A stretch of DNA of 47,567 nt from an uncultured Oscillospiraceae bacterium (GTDB lineage Bacteria > Bacillota > Clostridia > Oscillospirales > Acutalibacteraceae), in contig URED01000015.1 in NCBI GenBank assembly GCA_900546785.1, positions 1-47,567 on the forward strand. Reading direction: 5' to 3'. The position numbers and the translations under genes are program-made. Below the pieces are notes generated by a model that was given only the letters and a program-made list of their open reading frames with translations, searched no databases and was not told the origin of the DNA. Positions 40,138 to 47,567 of this stretch are shown here, piece by piece (within the stretch, counting starts at the first letter, position 1; each line of letters opens with the position of its first letter).

Positions 40138-41268
40138 TCAGATCCTTGTGCCCTTGGAAAGGGTAACAGGGAAGGTGGGAGCGCCCGAAAGCTCCACTCC
40201 GTTTTTGATATTTACTTTCTTATCTGCAATCACGCAGCTGAGCTTTGCATTTTCACCGATAACCGTATCCTGCATAAGGATAGAATTTTTAACAACGGCG
40301 CCTTTTCCTACCTTTACGCCCTTGAAGATGATTGAATTTTCAACTGTGCCGTCAATGATACAGCCGTCGGCAACAAGGGAATTCGTCAGATGGGATTCCG
40401 CGCCGTAAAGAGAGGGCATATCGTCCCTTTCTTTTGTATAGATCGGGAAATCCTTATTGAAGAGCCTGCTTCTGCAGTCTTTCTCAAGCAGATTCATGGA
40501 AACATCGTAATAAGCCTGTACGCTGGAAATGGTGCCCACAAAGCTTTCCGTAGCGTCATAAGCGTAGATCTTCAGGCTCTTGGCGTTTGCCATAAGCACA
40601 TTTCTTTGGAAAGAGATCTCATTCTTTGAATGTGCCGTGGTGATGAGCGATTCAAGCAGGTATTTTTTCATGATAACGATATTTACGCTGTGGAAGATCT
40701 CTTTTTCATCGTGCCTGTCAAGGCTCATCTCGGTGATCCTGCCGTCTGCTTCCACCTTGTCAAAGCAAAGTATGGAGCCTATCTTATCCGGCATAGGCGC
40801 CTTCACGCCTACAACGGTTATATCCGCGCCGCTCTCCTCATGCCTGTCAAAAAGCGCTTCGTAATCAAGCGAAAGCACATTGTTGCAGTCGCACATAACA
40901 ACATACGCCTGATTGCTCTGTTCAAGAAAGCCCATGTTGCCGTAGATGGCGTCTATCCTGTTGCCCCACATCGTGGCGCTGCCAACATTGAACGGCGGCA
41001 GAATAAACAAACCGTCATTTTTTCTGCTCAGATCCCACGGCTTACCCGTACCTACGTGATCCATAAGGGACTGGAAATTGGCGTTTGTGATCACGCCCAC
41101 CTTTGTTATGCCGCTTTCAACCATATTGGAAAGCGGAAAATCTATCAGCCTGTAGCGTGAGCAAAACGGTACGGAGCCCATGGTCCTCATCGCCGTAAGG
41201 CTGTCTAAGGTGCCCTCGTGAATGTTTGCAAATATCATTCCCAAAACTTTTTTTCCGTTCATGCTCAA
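40138..41268 (-). CDS. glgD: Glucose-1-phosphate adenylyltransferase subunit GlgD
   Basis: A 376-residue GlgC paralogue. The nucleotidyltransferase start is altered ([18 protein letters not shown] instead of a GGxGxRL loop), whereas [17 protein letters not shown] is kept. A left-handed beta-helix domain ends it. In Firmicutes GlgD accompanies GlgC in a hetero-oligomer and is thought to be regulatory or poorly active alone. Its ATG overlaps the glgC stop by 4 bp, so the two are translationally coupled. Confidence 0.93.
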   Translation of the reverse strand: MSMNGKKVLGMIFANIHEGTLDSLTAMRTMGSVPFCSRYRLIDFPLSNMVESGITKVGVITNANFQSLMDHVGTGKPWDLSRKNDGLFILPPFNVGSATMWGNRIDAIYGNMGFLEQSNQAYVVMCDCNNVLSLDYEALFDRHEESGADITVVGVKAPMPDKIGSILCFDKVEADGRITEMSLDRHDEKEIFHSVNIVIMKKYLLESLITTAHSKNEISFQRNVLMANAKSLKIYAYDATESFVGTISSVQAYYDVSMNLLEKDCRSRLFNKDFPIYTKERDDMPSLYGAESHLTNSLVADGCIIDGTVENSIIFKGVKVGKGAVVKNSILMQDTVIGENAKLSCVIADKKVNIKNGVELSGAPTFPVTLSKGTRI

Positions 41269-42473
41269 ACCTCCTTGCCCGCTTCAATCATTGCGCCGGG
41301 TTCTATTTTTGTGCCGCTTTTCACGGCAGCGCCCGCGCCGATAACGGCAACTCCCCAATCCTCGGGATTATCAAGAAGCTCCGGTATCTCGCCTACCTGC
41401 GCGCCCTCTTCCACAACTGCGTCTTCGGCAACGATCGAATAATAGACCTTTGCGCCTTTTTTGATGATTGCGCCCGGCATGATCACGCTGTATCTGATAT
41501 CCGCGTCCTCTTCGATCTTCACATTGCTGGAGATCACGCTGTAATCCACATTGCCCTCGATCTCACAGCCCTCCGAAACGGAAGAAAGCTCCACCTTTGC
41601 CCTTTTGCCGATATAATGCGGCGGGCTTACCGGGTTGCGGCTGTAGATCCTCCAGCTCGTGTCGCTCAGATCAAGCTCAACATTCGGGTTTATGATGTCA
41701 AGATTGGCTTCCCAAAGGGAATCTATGGTGCCAACGTCTTTCCAGTAGCCCTCAAACGGGAAGGCGAACATTCTTTCTCCGGCGTCCAGCATTGTCGGTA
41801 TAATGTTTTTGCCGAAATCGTTTGCGGAGCCGGGTGTGTTTTCGTCCTGAATCAGATATTTTTTCAACTTGTCCCAGCTGAATACGTATACGCCCATGGA
41901 GGCCTTATTGGATTTTGGTTCTGCGGGTTTTTCCGCAAATTCATAGATCTTGTTGCTTTTGTCCGTTGCAAGAATGCCGAAGCGAGACGCCTCTTCCCAC
42001 GGCACTTCCAGCACGGCAATGGTGCAGTCCGCCTTATTCTTCTCGTGGAAATCAACCATTTTTGCGTAATTCATTTTATAAATATGGTCGCCGGAGAGCA
42101 CAACAACGTATTCGGGGTCGTATTTTTCTATAAAGTTTATGTTTTGGTAGATGGCGTTTGCCGTGCCCTTGTACCATTCCTTGCTGCCTATCGCCTCATA
42201 AGGGGAAAGCACGTGCACGCCGCCGTTCTGCCTGTCAAGATCCCACGGCTGACCGTTGCCGATGTAGTCGTTAAGCTCCAGCGGCTGGTATTGGGTGAGT
42301 ACGCCCACCGTATATATGCCGCTGTTTACGCAGTTTGAAAGCGGGAAATCGATGATCCTGTAATTTCCGCCGTAGGGAACAGCGGGCTTTGCAATGCTTT
42401 TTGTAAGAACGCCGAGCCGGCTGCCCTGCCCGCCTGCAAGCAGCATTGCAACTATGTTTGCTTTATGTGCCAT
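41265..42473 (-). CDS. glgC: Glucose-1-phosphate adenylyltransferase catalytic subunit
   Basis: A 402-residue enzyme that makes ADP-glucose, the committed step of glycogen synthesis. [18 protein letters not shown] is the nucleotide-binding loop. [38 protein letters not shown] and [14 protein letters not shown] are all intact. The C-terminal beta-helix follows. The ATG at 42473 is 9 bp from AAGGAGG; a GTG two codons upstream is too close to it. It starts 14 bp after the glgB stop. Confidence 0.96.
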   Translation of the reverse strand: MAHKANIVAMLLAGGQGSRLGVLTKSIAKPAVPYGGNYRIIDFPLSNCVNSGIYTVGVLTQYQPLELNDYIGNGQPWDLDRQNGGVHVLSPYEAIGSKEWYKGTANAIYQNINFIEKYDPEYVVVLSGDHIYKMNYAKMVDFHEKNKADCTIAVLEVPWEEASRFGILATDKSNKIYEFAEKPAEPKSNKASMGVYVFSWDKLKKYLIQDENTPGSANDFGKNIIPTMLDAGERMFAFPFEGYWKDVGTIDSLWEANLDIINPNVELDLSDTSWRIYSRNPVSPPHYIGKRAKVELSSVSEGCEIEGNVDYSVISSNVKIEEDADIRYSVIMPGAIIKKGAKVYYSIVAEDAVVEEGAQVGEIPELLDNPEDWGVAVIGAGAAVKSGTKIEPGAMIEAGKEV

Positions 42474-42487
42474 AAACACATTCCTCC

Positions 42488-44368
42488 TTATTTGGACTTT
42501 TCAATAAATAACGCGTTCAAGCCGCCGAGCTTGACTCCAATGCTCTGGTCAAACCCGTGCATCGGCTTTTTCGCGGTTTTATAAGTTCCCGAAAGCCTTG
42601 CCTTGTTTCCGCCGTATCTTTTAAGGTTGGAATCAAAAATGACCTTGTATGTTCCGGCGCTCGGCACGCCTATGCGGTATTCCTTGTGTTCGTTGGGCGT
42701 GAAATTGAATATTCCTATAATTTCTCCGCCGGATTTATTCATGCGTCTGAAAGCAATGGTGGAATTTGCGTTGTCATCGCTGGATATCCAGCTGAAGCCC
42801 TCCCAGCTGTAATCTATTTCCCACAGTTCGGGGCGCGCTTTGTAAAGATGATTCAGCTCTTTAGAGAATTCAAGCAGCTTTCTGTGCTTTTCGTAATCCA
42901 GCAGCATCCAGTCCAGCCCGTCTTCATAAGCCCATTCCTTAAACTGCCCGAATTCCTGCCCCATAAACAGCAGCTTTTTGCCCGGGTGCGCGATCATATA
43001 TGAAAGAAACAGGCGCATGCCCTCAAATTTCATATCGTAATCGCCCGGCATTTTGTTTATCAGGCTGCATTTGCCGTGAACGACCTCGTCATGGCTGATG
43101 GGTAAAATAAAGTTTTCGGAAAAAGCGTAAAAGAAACTGAATGTGATGCAGCTGTGGTTGCCTTTTCTGAACAGCGGGTCCATCGAGGTGTAGCGCAGCA
43201 TATCGTTCATCCAGCCCATGTTCCATTTGAAATTGAAACCGAGCCCGCCAACGTCCGGCGGCATGGTGATCATGGGCCAGGCGGTGGATTCCTCGGCGAT
43301 CATCATAACGCCGGGGTGCTCTTTGAACATAGCGCTGTTCAGCTGTTTAAAGAATTCGACCGCTTCCAGGTTTTCGTTGGAGCCGTATTTGTTGGCGACC
43401 CATTCGCCCGCCTGTCTGCCGTAATCCAGGTAAAGCATGGAGGCAACGGCGTCCACGCGCAGGCCGTCAAAATGGTACATGTCCGCCCAATACATTGCGG
43501 AAGAGATCAGAAAGCTTTTCACTTCGTTTCTGCCGTAGTCAAATACTCTTGTGCCCCATTCCTTGTGCTCGCCCTTACGCATATCGGCGTATTCGTAAAG
43601 CGGTTCGCCGTCAAATTCATAGAGCCCGTGCGCGTCCTTCGGGAAATGCGCGGGCACCCAGTCCAGGATAACGCCGATCCCCGCCTGATGGCAGCGGTCA
43701 ACAAAATACATAAGATCGTCCGGCGTGCCGTAGCGCGAGGTGGGCGCGAAATACCCTGTAACCTGATAGCCCCAGGAGCCGTCAAACGGGTATTCCATAA
43801 GCGGCATCATCTCTATGTGCGTATACCCCATGTCGGTAACATAAGGTATAAGCTCATCTGCCATTTCACGGTAGGAATAGTAATCGCCGCTTTCTTTCTT
43901 TTTCCAGGAGCCGAAATGGATCTCATAGATATTCACGGGCTTTTCAAGAATATTGCTGTTTTTCGTCTCTTTTTGCCACTTCGCATCCTTCCATTTGTAA
44001 TTGCCCAGCTCGTATACCTTTGAAGCCGTGCCGGGTCTTGTTTCACAGTGGAAGCCGTAGGGGTCGGCTTTGTAGAGCAGGCGGCCGTCGGCGGCCGTTA
44101 TTGCGTATTTATAACAGTCATAGATGTGAACGCCGTCTATAACAGCCTCCCATATTCCGGGAGAGATCTGCTCTGCGGGGTCGGCATTCTCGCTCCAGCC
44201 GTTGAAGTCGCCGGCAACACAAACCGCCTTTGCGTCAGGCGCCCAGACTCTGAATGCAAATTCATTTCCTTTAATTCTATGACAGCCGAAAAATTCGTAT
44301 GCCCTGTAATTCTCACCTTTGTTAAATATATAGATCGGAAATTCGTAATCCTTGTTCAGTTTTTTCAT
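42488..44368 (-). CDS. glgB: 1,4-alpha-glucan branching enzyme
   Basis: A 626-residue GH13 enzyme that introduces alpha-1,6 branches. The N-terminal CBM48 has [19 protein letters not shown]. The four GH13 regions are [31 protein letters not shown] and [10 protein letters not shown], giving the catalytic Asp (RVDAV), Glu (AEEST) and Asp (SHDE). First gene of the glycogen operon, with AAGGAGA before the ATG and a promoter about 75 bp upstream. Confidence 0.96.
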   Translation of the reverse strand: MKKLNKDYEFPIYIFNKGENYRAYEFFGCHRIKGNEFAFRVWAPDAKAVCVAGDFNGWSENADPAEQISPGIWEAVIDGVHIYDCYKYAITAADGRLLYKADPYGFHCETRPGTASKVYELGNYKWKDAKWQKETKNSNILEKPVNIYEIHFGSWKKKESGDYYSYREMADELIPYVTDMGYTHIEMMPLMEYPFDGSWGYQVTGYFAPTSRYGTPDDLMYFVDRCHQAGIGVILDWVPAHFPKDAHGLYEFDGEPLYEYADMRKGEHKEWGTRVFDYGRNEVKSFLISSAMYWADMYHFDGLRVDAVASMLYLDYGRQAGEWVANKYGSNENLEAVEFFKQLNSAMFKEHPGVMMIAEESTAWPMITMPPDVGGLGFNFKWNMGWMNDMLRYTSMDPLFRKGNHSCITFSFFYAFSENFILPISHDEVVHGKCSLINKMPGDYDMKFEGMRLFLSYMIAHPGKKLLFMGQEFGQFKEWAYEDGLDWMLLDYEKHRKLLEFSKELNHLYKARPELWEIDYSWEGFSWISSDDNANSTIAFRRMNKSGGEIIGIFNFTPNEHKEYRIGVPSAGTYKVIFDSNLKRYGGNKARLSGTYKTAKKPMHGFDQSIGVKLGGLNALFIEKSK

Positions 44369-44443
44369 AGATATAATTTCTCCTTAACGGCGATCATGAT
44401 GCGGAGGGCGTAAAAATACCGCATAATTTTTATACTCAATAAC

Positions 44444-44472
44444 ATTGTAGCACCTCACATATAAACAATCAA
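44444..44472 (-). promoter_or_regulatory. Promoter of the glycogen operon
   Basis: On the minus strand: TTGATT (44472-44467), 17 bp, TACAAT (44449-44444). Confidence 0.65.
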
Positions 44473-44667
44473 GTGTTTTTTGTTTACTTTGTTACAAGAA
44501 TTTTTTGAATTATAGCAAATATTGTGCAAATTGTTAAAATTTTTTTGATATTTTTGGTAAAAGTAAATCAAAAGCCCCAATTCGATAAAAAATTCCCTGC
44601 CGGAATTTTCATCATTATACATAATTTCGGCGGCAATAAATAAAATATTTTTATATTTATTTTTCTA
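44473..44667. other. AT-rich intergenic stretch between divergent operons
   Basis: Part of a 385-bp gap between glgB and the ANTAR gene. It is strongly AT-rich with oligo-A/T tracts and holds no open frame that I can support. An imperfect GCCGGAATTTTC region near 44600 is the only local symmetry. It could be a curved upstream element for either promoter. Confidence 0.4.
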
Positions 44668-44697
44668 TTGATTGCATATGGATGAATATGGTATAAT
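44668..44697 (+). promoter_or_regulatory. Promoter of the ANTAR-dapF-dapL unit
   Basis: TTGATT (44668-44673), 18 bp, TATAAT (44692-44697) preceded by TGG, an extended -10. Confidence 0.7.
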
Positions 44698-44753
44698 TAC
44701 TAACGGATTTCTGCGCCTGTAATATGCGCGGCGTATTCTGAGAGGGTGAGTGC

Positions 44754-45269
44754 GTGAAAGATATTATTGTTGTTTATCCTAAAAAGGAAACAGCGCTTTC
44801 GCTCAGATCGCTGATCGAAAAGAACGGCTTTCACGTTACCCATATCTGCGCGCTCGGCTCCTCCGCGCTGGAGATCGCGCATGAAAAGCAGAGCGGAATC
44901 ATAGTCTGCCCCTTTTTAATGCGGGATATAACCGCCGCAGAGCTTGCGGAGCAGGTTCCGCCCGGGTTTGATATAATCGCCCTTTCCAAAAACGGCTCGG
45001 AGCAGTATATGGGAAATTTGATAACGCTTCCCGTGCCTATGGACAGAGAGGATTTTCTAAACACCGTTCATATGCTTGCAAGCAGCAAATCAAGCTTTAC
45101 AAGAAGAACGGGGGAGGACGGCGAATATATCTCCAAGGCAAAAGAGGCGCTTATGCACATCAAGGGTATGAGCGAAACGCAGGCGCATAAGTATTTACAG
45201 CAGCAGAGTATGAAAAGCGGCAAAAAGATAGCCGCCGCCGCTATGGATATATTAGACAGTCTTACGTGA
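44754..45269 (+). CDS. ANTAR-domain protein with a degenerate receiver
   Basis: A 171-residue protein. Residues 1-115 have the shape of a response-regulator receiver but lack its chemistry: the phospho-acceptor position after strand 3 is Cys52 (GIIVCPFLMRD) and the early acidic pair is absent. Residues 124-171 form an ANTAR RNA-binding domain (ISKAKEALMHIKGMSETQAH, then KYLQQQSM and KKIAAAAMDILDSL). ANTAR proteins bind paired hairpins in nascent RNA and prevent termination. GTG start behind GAGAGGGTGA. It sits directly before dapF, possibly on the same transcript. The input signal is unknown. Confidence 0.82.
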   Translation: MKDIIVVYPKKETALSLRSLIEKNGFHVTHICALGSSALEIAHEKQSGIIVCPFLMRDITAAELAEQVPPGFDIIALSKNGSEQYMGNLITLPVPMDREDFLNTVHMLASSKSSFTRRTGEDGEYISKAKEALMHIKGMSETQAHKYLQQQSMKSGKKIAAAAMDILDSLT

Positions 45270-45325
45270 TTTATTGAAAATAATACATCGGCGCTGTGCG
45301 CGCCCGGCTGAAGGCTTGTGATATT

Positions 45326-46189
45326 ATGAAATTTATTAAAATGCAGGGCTGCGGCAACGATTATGTTTATATCGACTGCCTGGAGCAGAGCCTTGAAAAC
45401 GAAAGTGAAGCGGCAATCAAGCTCTCTAACCGCCACTTCGGCGTAGGGGCTGACGGACTTATTCTTATAAAAAAAGGTTCTGCCGCGGATTTTGAAATGG
45501 TTATGTATAATGCGGACGGTTCCCGCGCAGAGATGTGCGGCAACGGTATACGCTGCGTTGCAAGATATGTATATGATAAGGGTTATACCGATTCTTCGGA
45601 ATTTACGGTTGAATCCATGGGCAAGGTCAAAAATATAAGGCTCGTCCTAAACGGCGCAGAGGTGAAAGCCGTGCGCGTGGATATGGGCGCGCCGGTCCTG
45701 CATGCCGCTGAGGTGCCCGTTATTTCTCAAACGGATAAGGTGATCAACAGCCCCGTGCAGATCGGCGGCAGGGATTTTAATATGACCTGCGTTTCCATGG
45801 GAAATCCCCACGCCGTTATGTTTATTGCGGAAAGCCCACGTGAATTTGAACTTGAAAGATTCGGCCCGCTTTTTGAAAGCAGCAAAATGTTTCCCAACCG
45901 TGTAAATGCCGAATTTGCCCGCATCATCAGCGATAAAGAGATTGAGATGCGCGTGTGGGAGCGCGGCACCGGCGAAACGCTTGCCTGCGGTACGGGCGCG
46001 TGCGCAACCGCCGTTGCGGCAAGGCTCTGCGGATATACAGGCGATGAAGTTGTGCTGCATCTTGTGGGCGGCGATCTTAAGATTGAATGGAACGGCAGGG
46101 AAGATTCCCCCGTTTATATGATCGGCCCCGCCGAATACGCTTTTACCGGCGATATCGATATTGATAAGATCAGGAGGTTTAATATATGA
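45326..46189 (+). CDS. dapF: Diaminopimelate epimerase
   Basis: A 287-residue enzyme converting LL- to meso-diaminopimelate for lysine and peptidoglycan synthesis. Both catalytic cysteines are present: Cys71 in RAEMCGNGIRC and Cys221 in GETLACGTGACAT. The N-terminus KMQGCGNDYVYID is typical. The ATG at 45326 is chosen on family alignment; the in-frame GTG ten codons upstream lacks a ribosome site. Its stop overlaps the dapL start by 4 bp. Confidence 0.95.
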   Translation: MKFIKMQGCGNDYVYIDCLEQSLENESEAAIKLSNRHFGVGADGLILIKKGSAADFEMVMYNADGSRAEMCGNGIRCVARYVYDKGYTDSSEFTVESMGKVKNIRLVLNGAEVKAVRVDMGAPVLHAAEVPVISQTDKVINSPVQIGGRDFNMTCVSMGNPHAVMFIAESPREFELERFGPLFESSKMFPNRVNAEFARIISDKEIEMRVWERGTGETLACGTGACATAVAARLCGYTGDEVVLHLVGGDLKIEWNGREDSPVYMIGPAEYAFTGDIDIDKIRRFNI

Positions 46190-47370
46190 AAGTAAACGAT
46201 AATTTTTTAAAGCTGGAAGGCTCATATCTGTTTTCCACCGTTGCAAGAAAGCAGAGGGAGTACCAGCAGGCGCATCCGGATAAGGAAGTGATCCGCCTTT
46301 CCATAGGCGATGTAACCAAGCCGCTTGCTCCCGCCGTTATCGAAGCCATGCATAAGGCGGTGGACGAAATGGCAGATGAGGCTACCTTCCGCGGCTATCC
46401 GCCGGAGCACGGCTATGATTTTCTTATAGACGCCATCCAAAAAAATGACTATACAGACAGAGGCCTTGATATAGAAAAGGACGAGATATTTGTTTCAGAC
46501 GGCGCTAAGTCGGACTGCGGCAATATCGGCGATATCTTCAGCACGGATAATAAGGTTGCCATATGCGACCCCGTTTATCCCGTTTATCTGGATTCAAACG
46601 TTATGAGCGGCAGAACGGATATCATCTATCTGCCCTGCACGGCTGAAAACGGCTTTATGCCGCAGCTGCCGCAGGAAGTGCCGGATGTGATCTATCTCTG
46701 CTTCCCCAATAATCCCATCGGCGTTGCGGCAAGCAAGGAGCAGCTTAAGGTGTGGGTGGATTACGCAAACGAACACGGTTCGCTCATTCTTTATGATTCC
46801 GCCTATGAGGCGTTTGTAACGGACGGCTCCGTAAGATCGATTTATGAGGTGGAGGGCGCAAAGACCTGCGCAATTGAATTCCGTTCCTTTTCCAAAACAG
46901 CCGGTTTTACCGGCGTTCGCTGCGGCTACACCGTTGTGCCGAAGGCGCTGGAATTCGGCGGTATCAGCCTTAACCCGCTTTGGGCGCGCCGTCAGGCAAC
47001 CAAGTTTAACGGCGTCAGCTATGTTACACAGCGCGCGGCGGAGGCTGTTTACAGTGAAGCGGGCAAGAAGCAGACCAAGGAAACGCTTGCCTATTATCAG
47101 AGAAACGCCAAGGCTATTTTCGACGGGCTTACCGAGGCAGGCTTTACCTGCTACGGCGCTGTTAACTCACCGTATGTCTGGCTCACTGTGCCTCAGGGCA
47201 TGACCTCCTGGGAATTCTTTGACGATCTTTTGGACAAGTGTCAGGTAGTCGGCACGCCGGGTTCGGGCTTCGGCAGCTGCGGCGAGGGCTATCTGCGTTT
47301 GACCGGCTTCGGCAACTATGAAAAAACGCTTGAGGCGATAGACAGGATCAAGCGTGTATACGGCAAATAA
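46186..47370 (+). CDS. dapL: LL-diaminopimelate aminotransferase
   Basis: A 394-residue fold-type I PLP enzyme making LL-diaminopimelate directly from tetrahydrodipicolinate, bypassing the succinylase or acetylase steps. SIGDVTKPLAPAVIEAMHKA, RGYPPEHGYDFLIDAI, CFPNNPIGVAAS and the PLP lysine Lys237 in SFSKTAGFTG all match. It is coupled to dapF by a 4-bp overlap, so two consecutive steps of the pathway are made together. A repeat element begins 2 bp after its stop. Confidence 0.96.
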   Translation: MKVNDNFLKLEGSYLFSTVARKQREYQQAHPDKEVIRLSIGDVTKPLAPAVIEAMHKAVDEMADEATFRGYPPEHGYDFLIDAIQKNDYTDRGLDIEKDEIFVSDGAKSDCGNIGDIFSTDNKVAICDPVYPVYLDSNVMSGRTDIIYLPCTAENGFMPQLPQEVPDVIYLCFPNNPIGVAASKEQLKVWVDYANEHGSLILYDSAYEAFVTDGSVRSIYEVEGAKTCAIEFRSFSKTAGFTGVRCGYTVVPKALEFGGISLNPLWARRQATKFNGVSYVTQRAAEAVYSEAGKKQTKETLAYYQRNAKAIFDGLTEAGFTCYGAVNSPYVWLTVPQGMTSWEFFDDLLDKCQVVGTPGSGFGSCGEGYLRLTGFGNYEKTLEAIDRIKRVYGK

Positions 47371-47371
47371 G

Positions 47372-47567
47372 TTAAGCTGCCGGGAATCGAACACAATATG
47401 GTTTTAAGCGGCTGATTCCCGCGCGAACAGCGTTAAAAATCTCGGTATACAGCAGTATACCTGCGATTTTATGCCTTGTCCGCCCAAAAATCAACTCACT
47501 TAAAACTGCGCCGCACTGAAAATGACGGCGGGGTGGATGGATTTTTGCTTTTGAGACGGCAGATGTG
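47372..47567 (+). mobile_element. MITE-like element, copy 2 (cut by the window edge)
   Basis: Begins with TTAAGCTGCCGGGAATCG directly after the dapL stop and runs off the window. It aligns over its whole visible length with 36309-36497 on the opposite strand. The hairpin GGTATAC-AGCA-GTATACC (47444-47461) is kept while its loop differs from copy 1. About 80 further bp, including the other terminus, are expected beyond the edge. Confidence 0.75.

Noticed and set aside
41226..42338. A 370-codon plus-strand open frame opposite glgC.
   Set aside because: glgC is unmistakable on the minus strand with all motifs intact. The plus-strand translation looks random.
1..47567. CRISPR arrays, rRNA, tRNA, prophage or transposase genes.
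   Set aside because: I looked for regularly spaced repeats, tRNA-like cloverleaves, integrase or transposase motifs and found none.

Overview
The window looks like chromosome of an anaerobic, low-GC Gram-positive bacterium of the class Clostridia, probably an Oscillospiraceae/Ruminococcaceae-type gut lineage. This is inferred from gene content: an HrcA/CIRCE heat-shock operon, a paired glgC/glgD ADP-glucose pyrophosphorylase, the LL-diaminopimelate aminotransferase (DapL) route, rubrerythrin, DUF3793 plus flavodoxin, a BceRSAB-type module, and frequent TTG/GTG starts behind strong Shine-Dalgarno sites. Most of it is housekeeping or ordinary accessory chromosome. I see no rRNA, tRNA, CRISPR array, prophage or transposase gene.

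Layout. 1-335: 5' part of a class II aldolase gene running off the left edge, with a suspicious 24-bp duplication at the edge. 461-5992: an AraC-type regulator, then a two-component system and ABC transporter of the antimicrobial-peptide sensing/resistance (Bce) type, with related dyads ahead of both operons. 6115-9996 (minus): glycerol kinase, Ldh2-type malate/lactate dehydrogenase and malic enzyme. 10191-11854: acyl carrier protein (minus), then aroE-aroK. 11943-14247: an orphan ABC-2 polysaccharide-export permease, two tiny overlapping unknown genes, and a secreted CHAP hydrolase preceded by two WalR-like boxes. 14428-20437: CIRCE, hrcA-grpE-dnaK-dnaJ and a UDP-sugar dehydrogenase.

20586-26421 reads as an iron-starvation island: a TetR regulator with its own palindrome, two half-ABC exporters of the IrtAB/YbtPQ type, a DUF3793 protein, a flavodoxin and a decayed heavy-metal-associated (HMA) domain gene. 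TTAG-rich DtxR-like dyads lie before the ABC pair and before the DUF3793-flavodoxin unit. 26437-31993 carries an NSS-family sodium symporter, RadC, a dGTPase-like HD protein, a GH18 lipoprotein and an RlmB-type methyltransferase. 32014-34467 encodes what appears to be a catalytically dead P-type ATPase with a long charged N-terminal tail. Rubrerythrin with a hairpin-rich leader, a CorA-type transporter and Tex follow. 38698-44368 (minus) is a complete glycogen operon, glgB-glgC-glgD-glgA. The right end has an ANTAR protein with a degenerate receiver, then dapF-dapL.

Two copies of one non-coding element with terminal inverted repeats (36225-36497 and, in opposite orientation, 47372 to the edge) sit directly behind corA and dapL. 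They look like a MITE-type repeat family. The observations most worth follow-up are the pseudo-P-type ATPase, this element, the putative iron regulon and the WalR-box CHAP gene. All functional calls come from reading motifs by eye; no database search was run.
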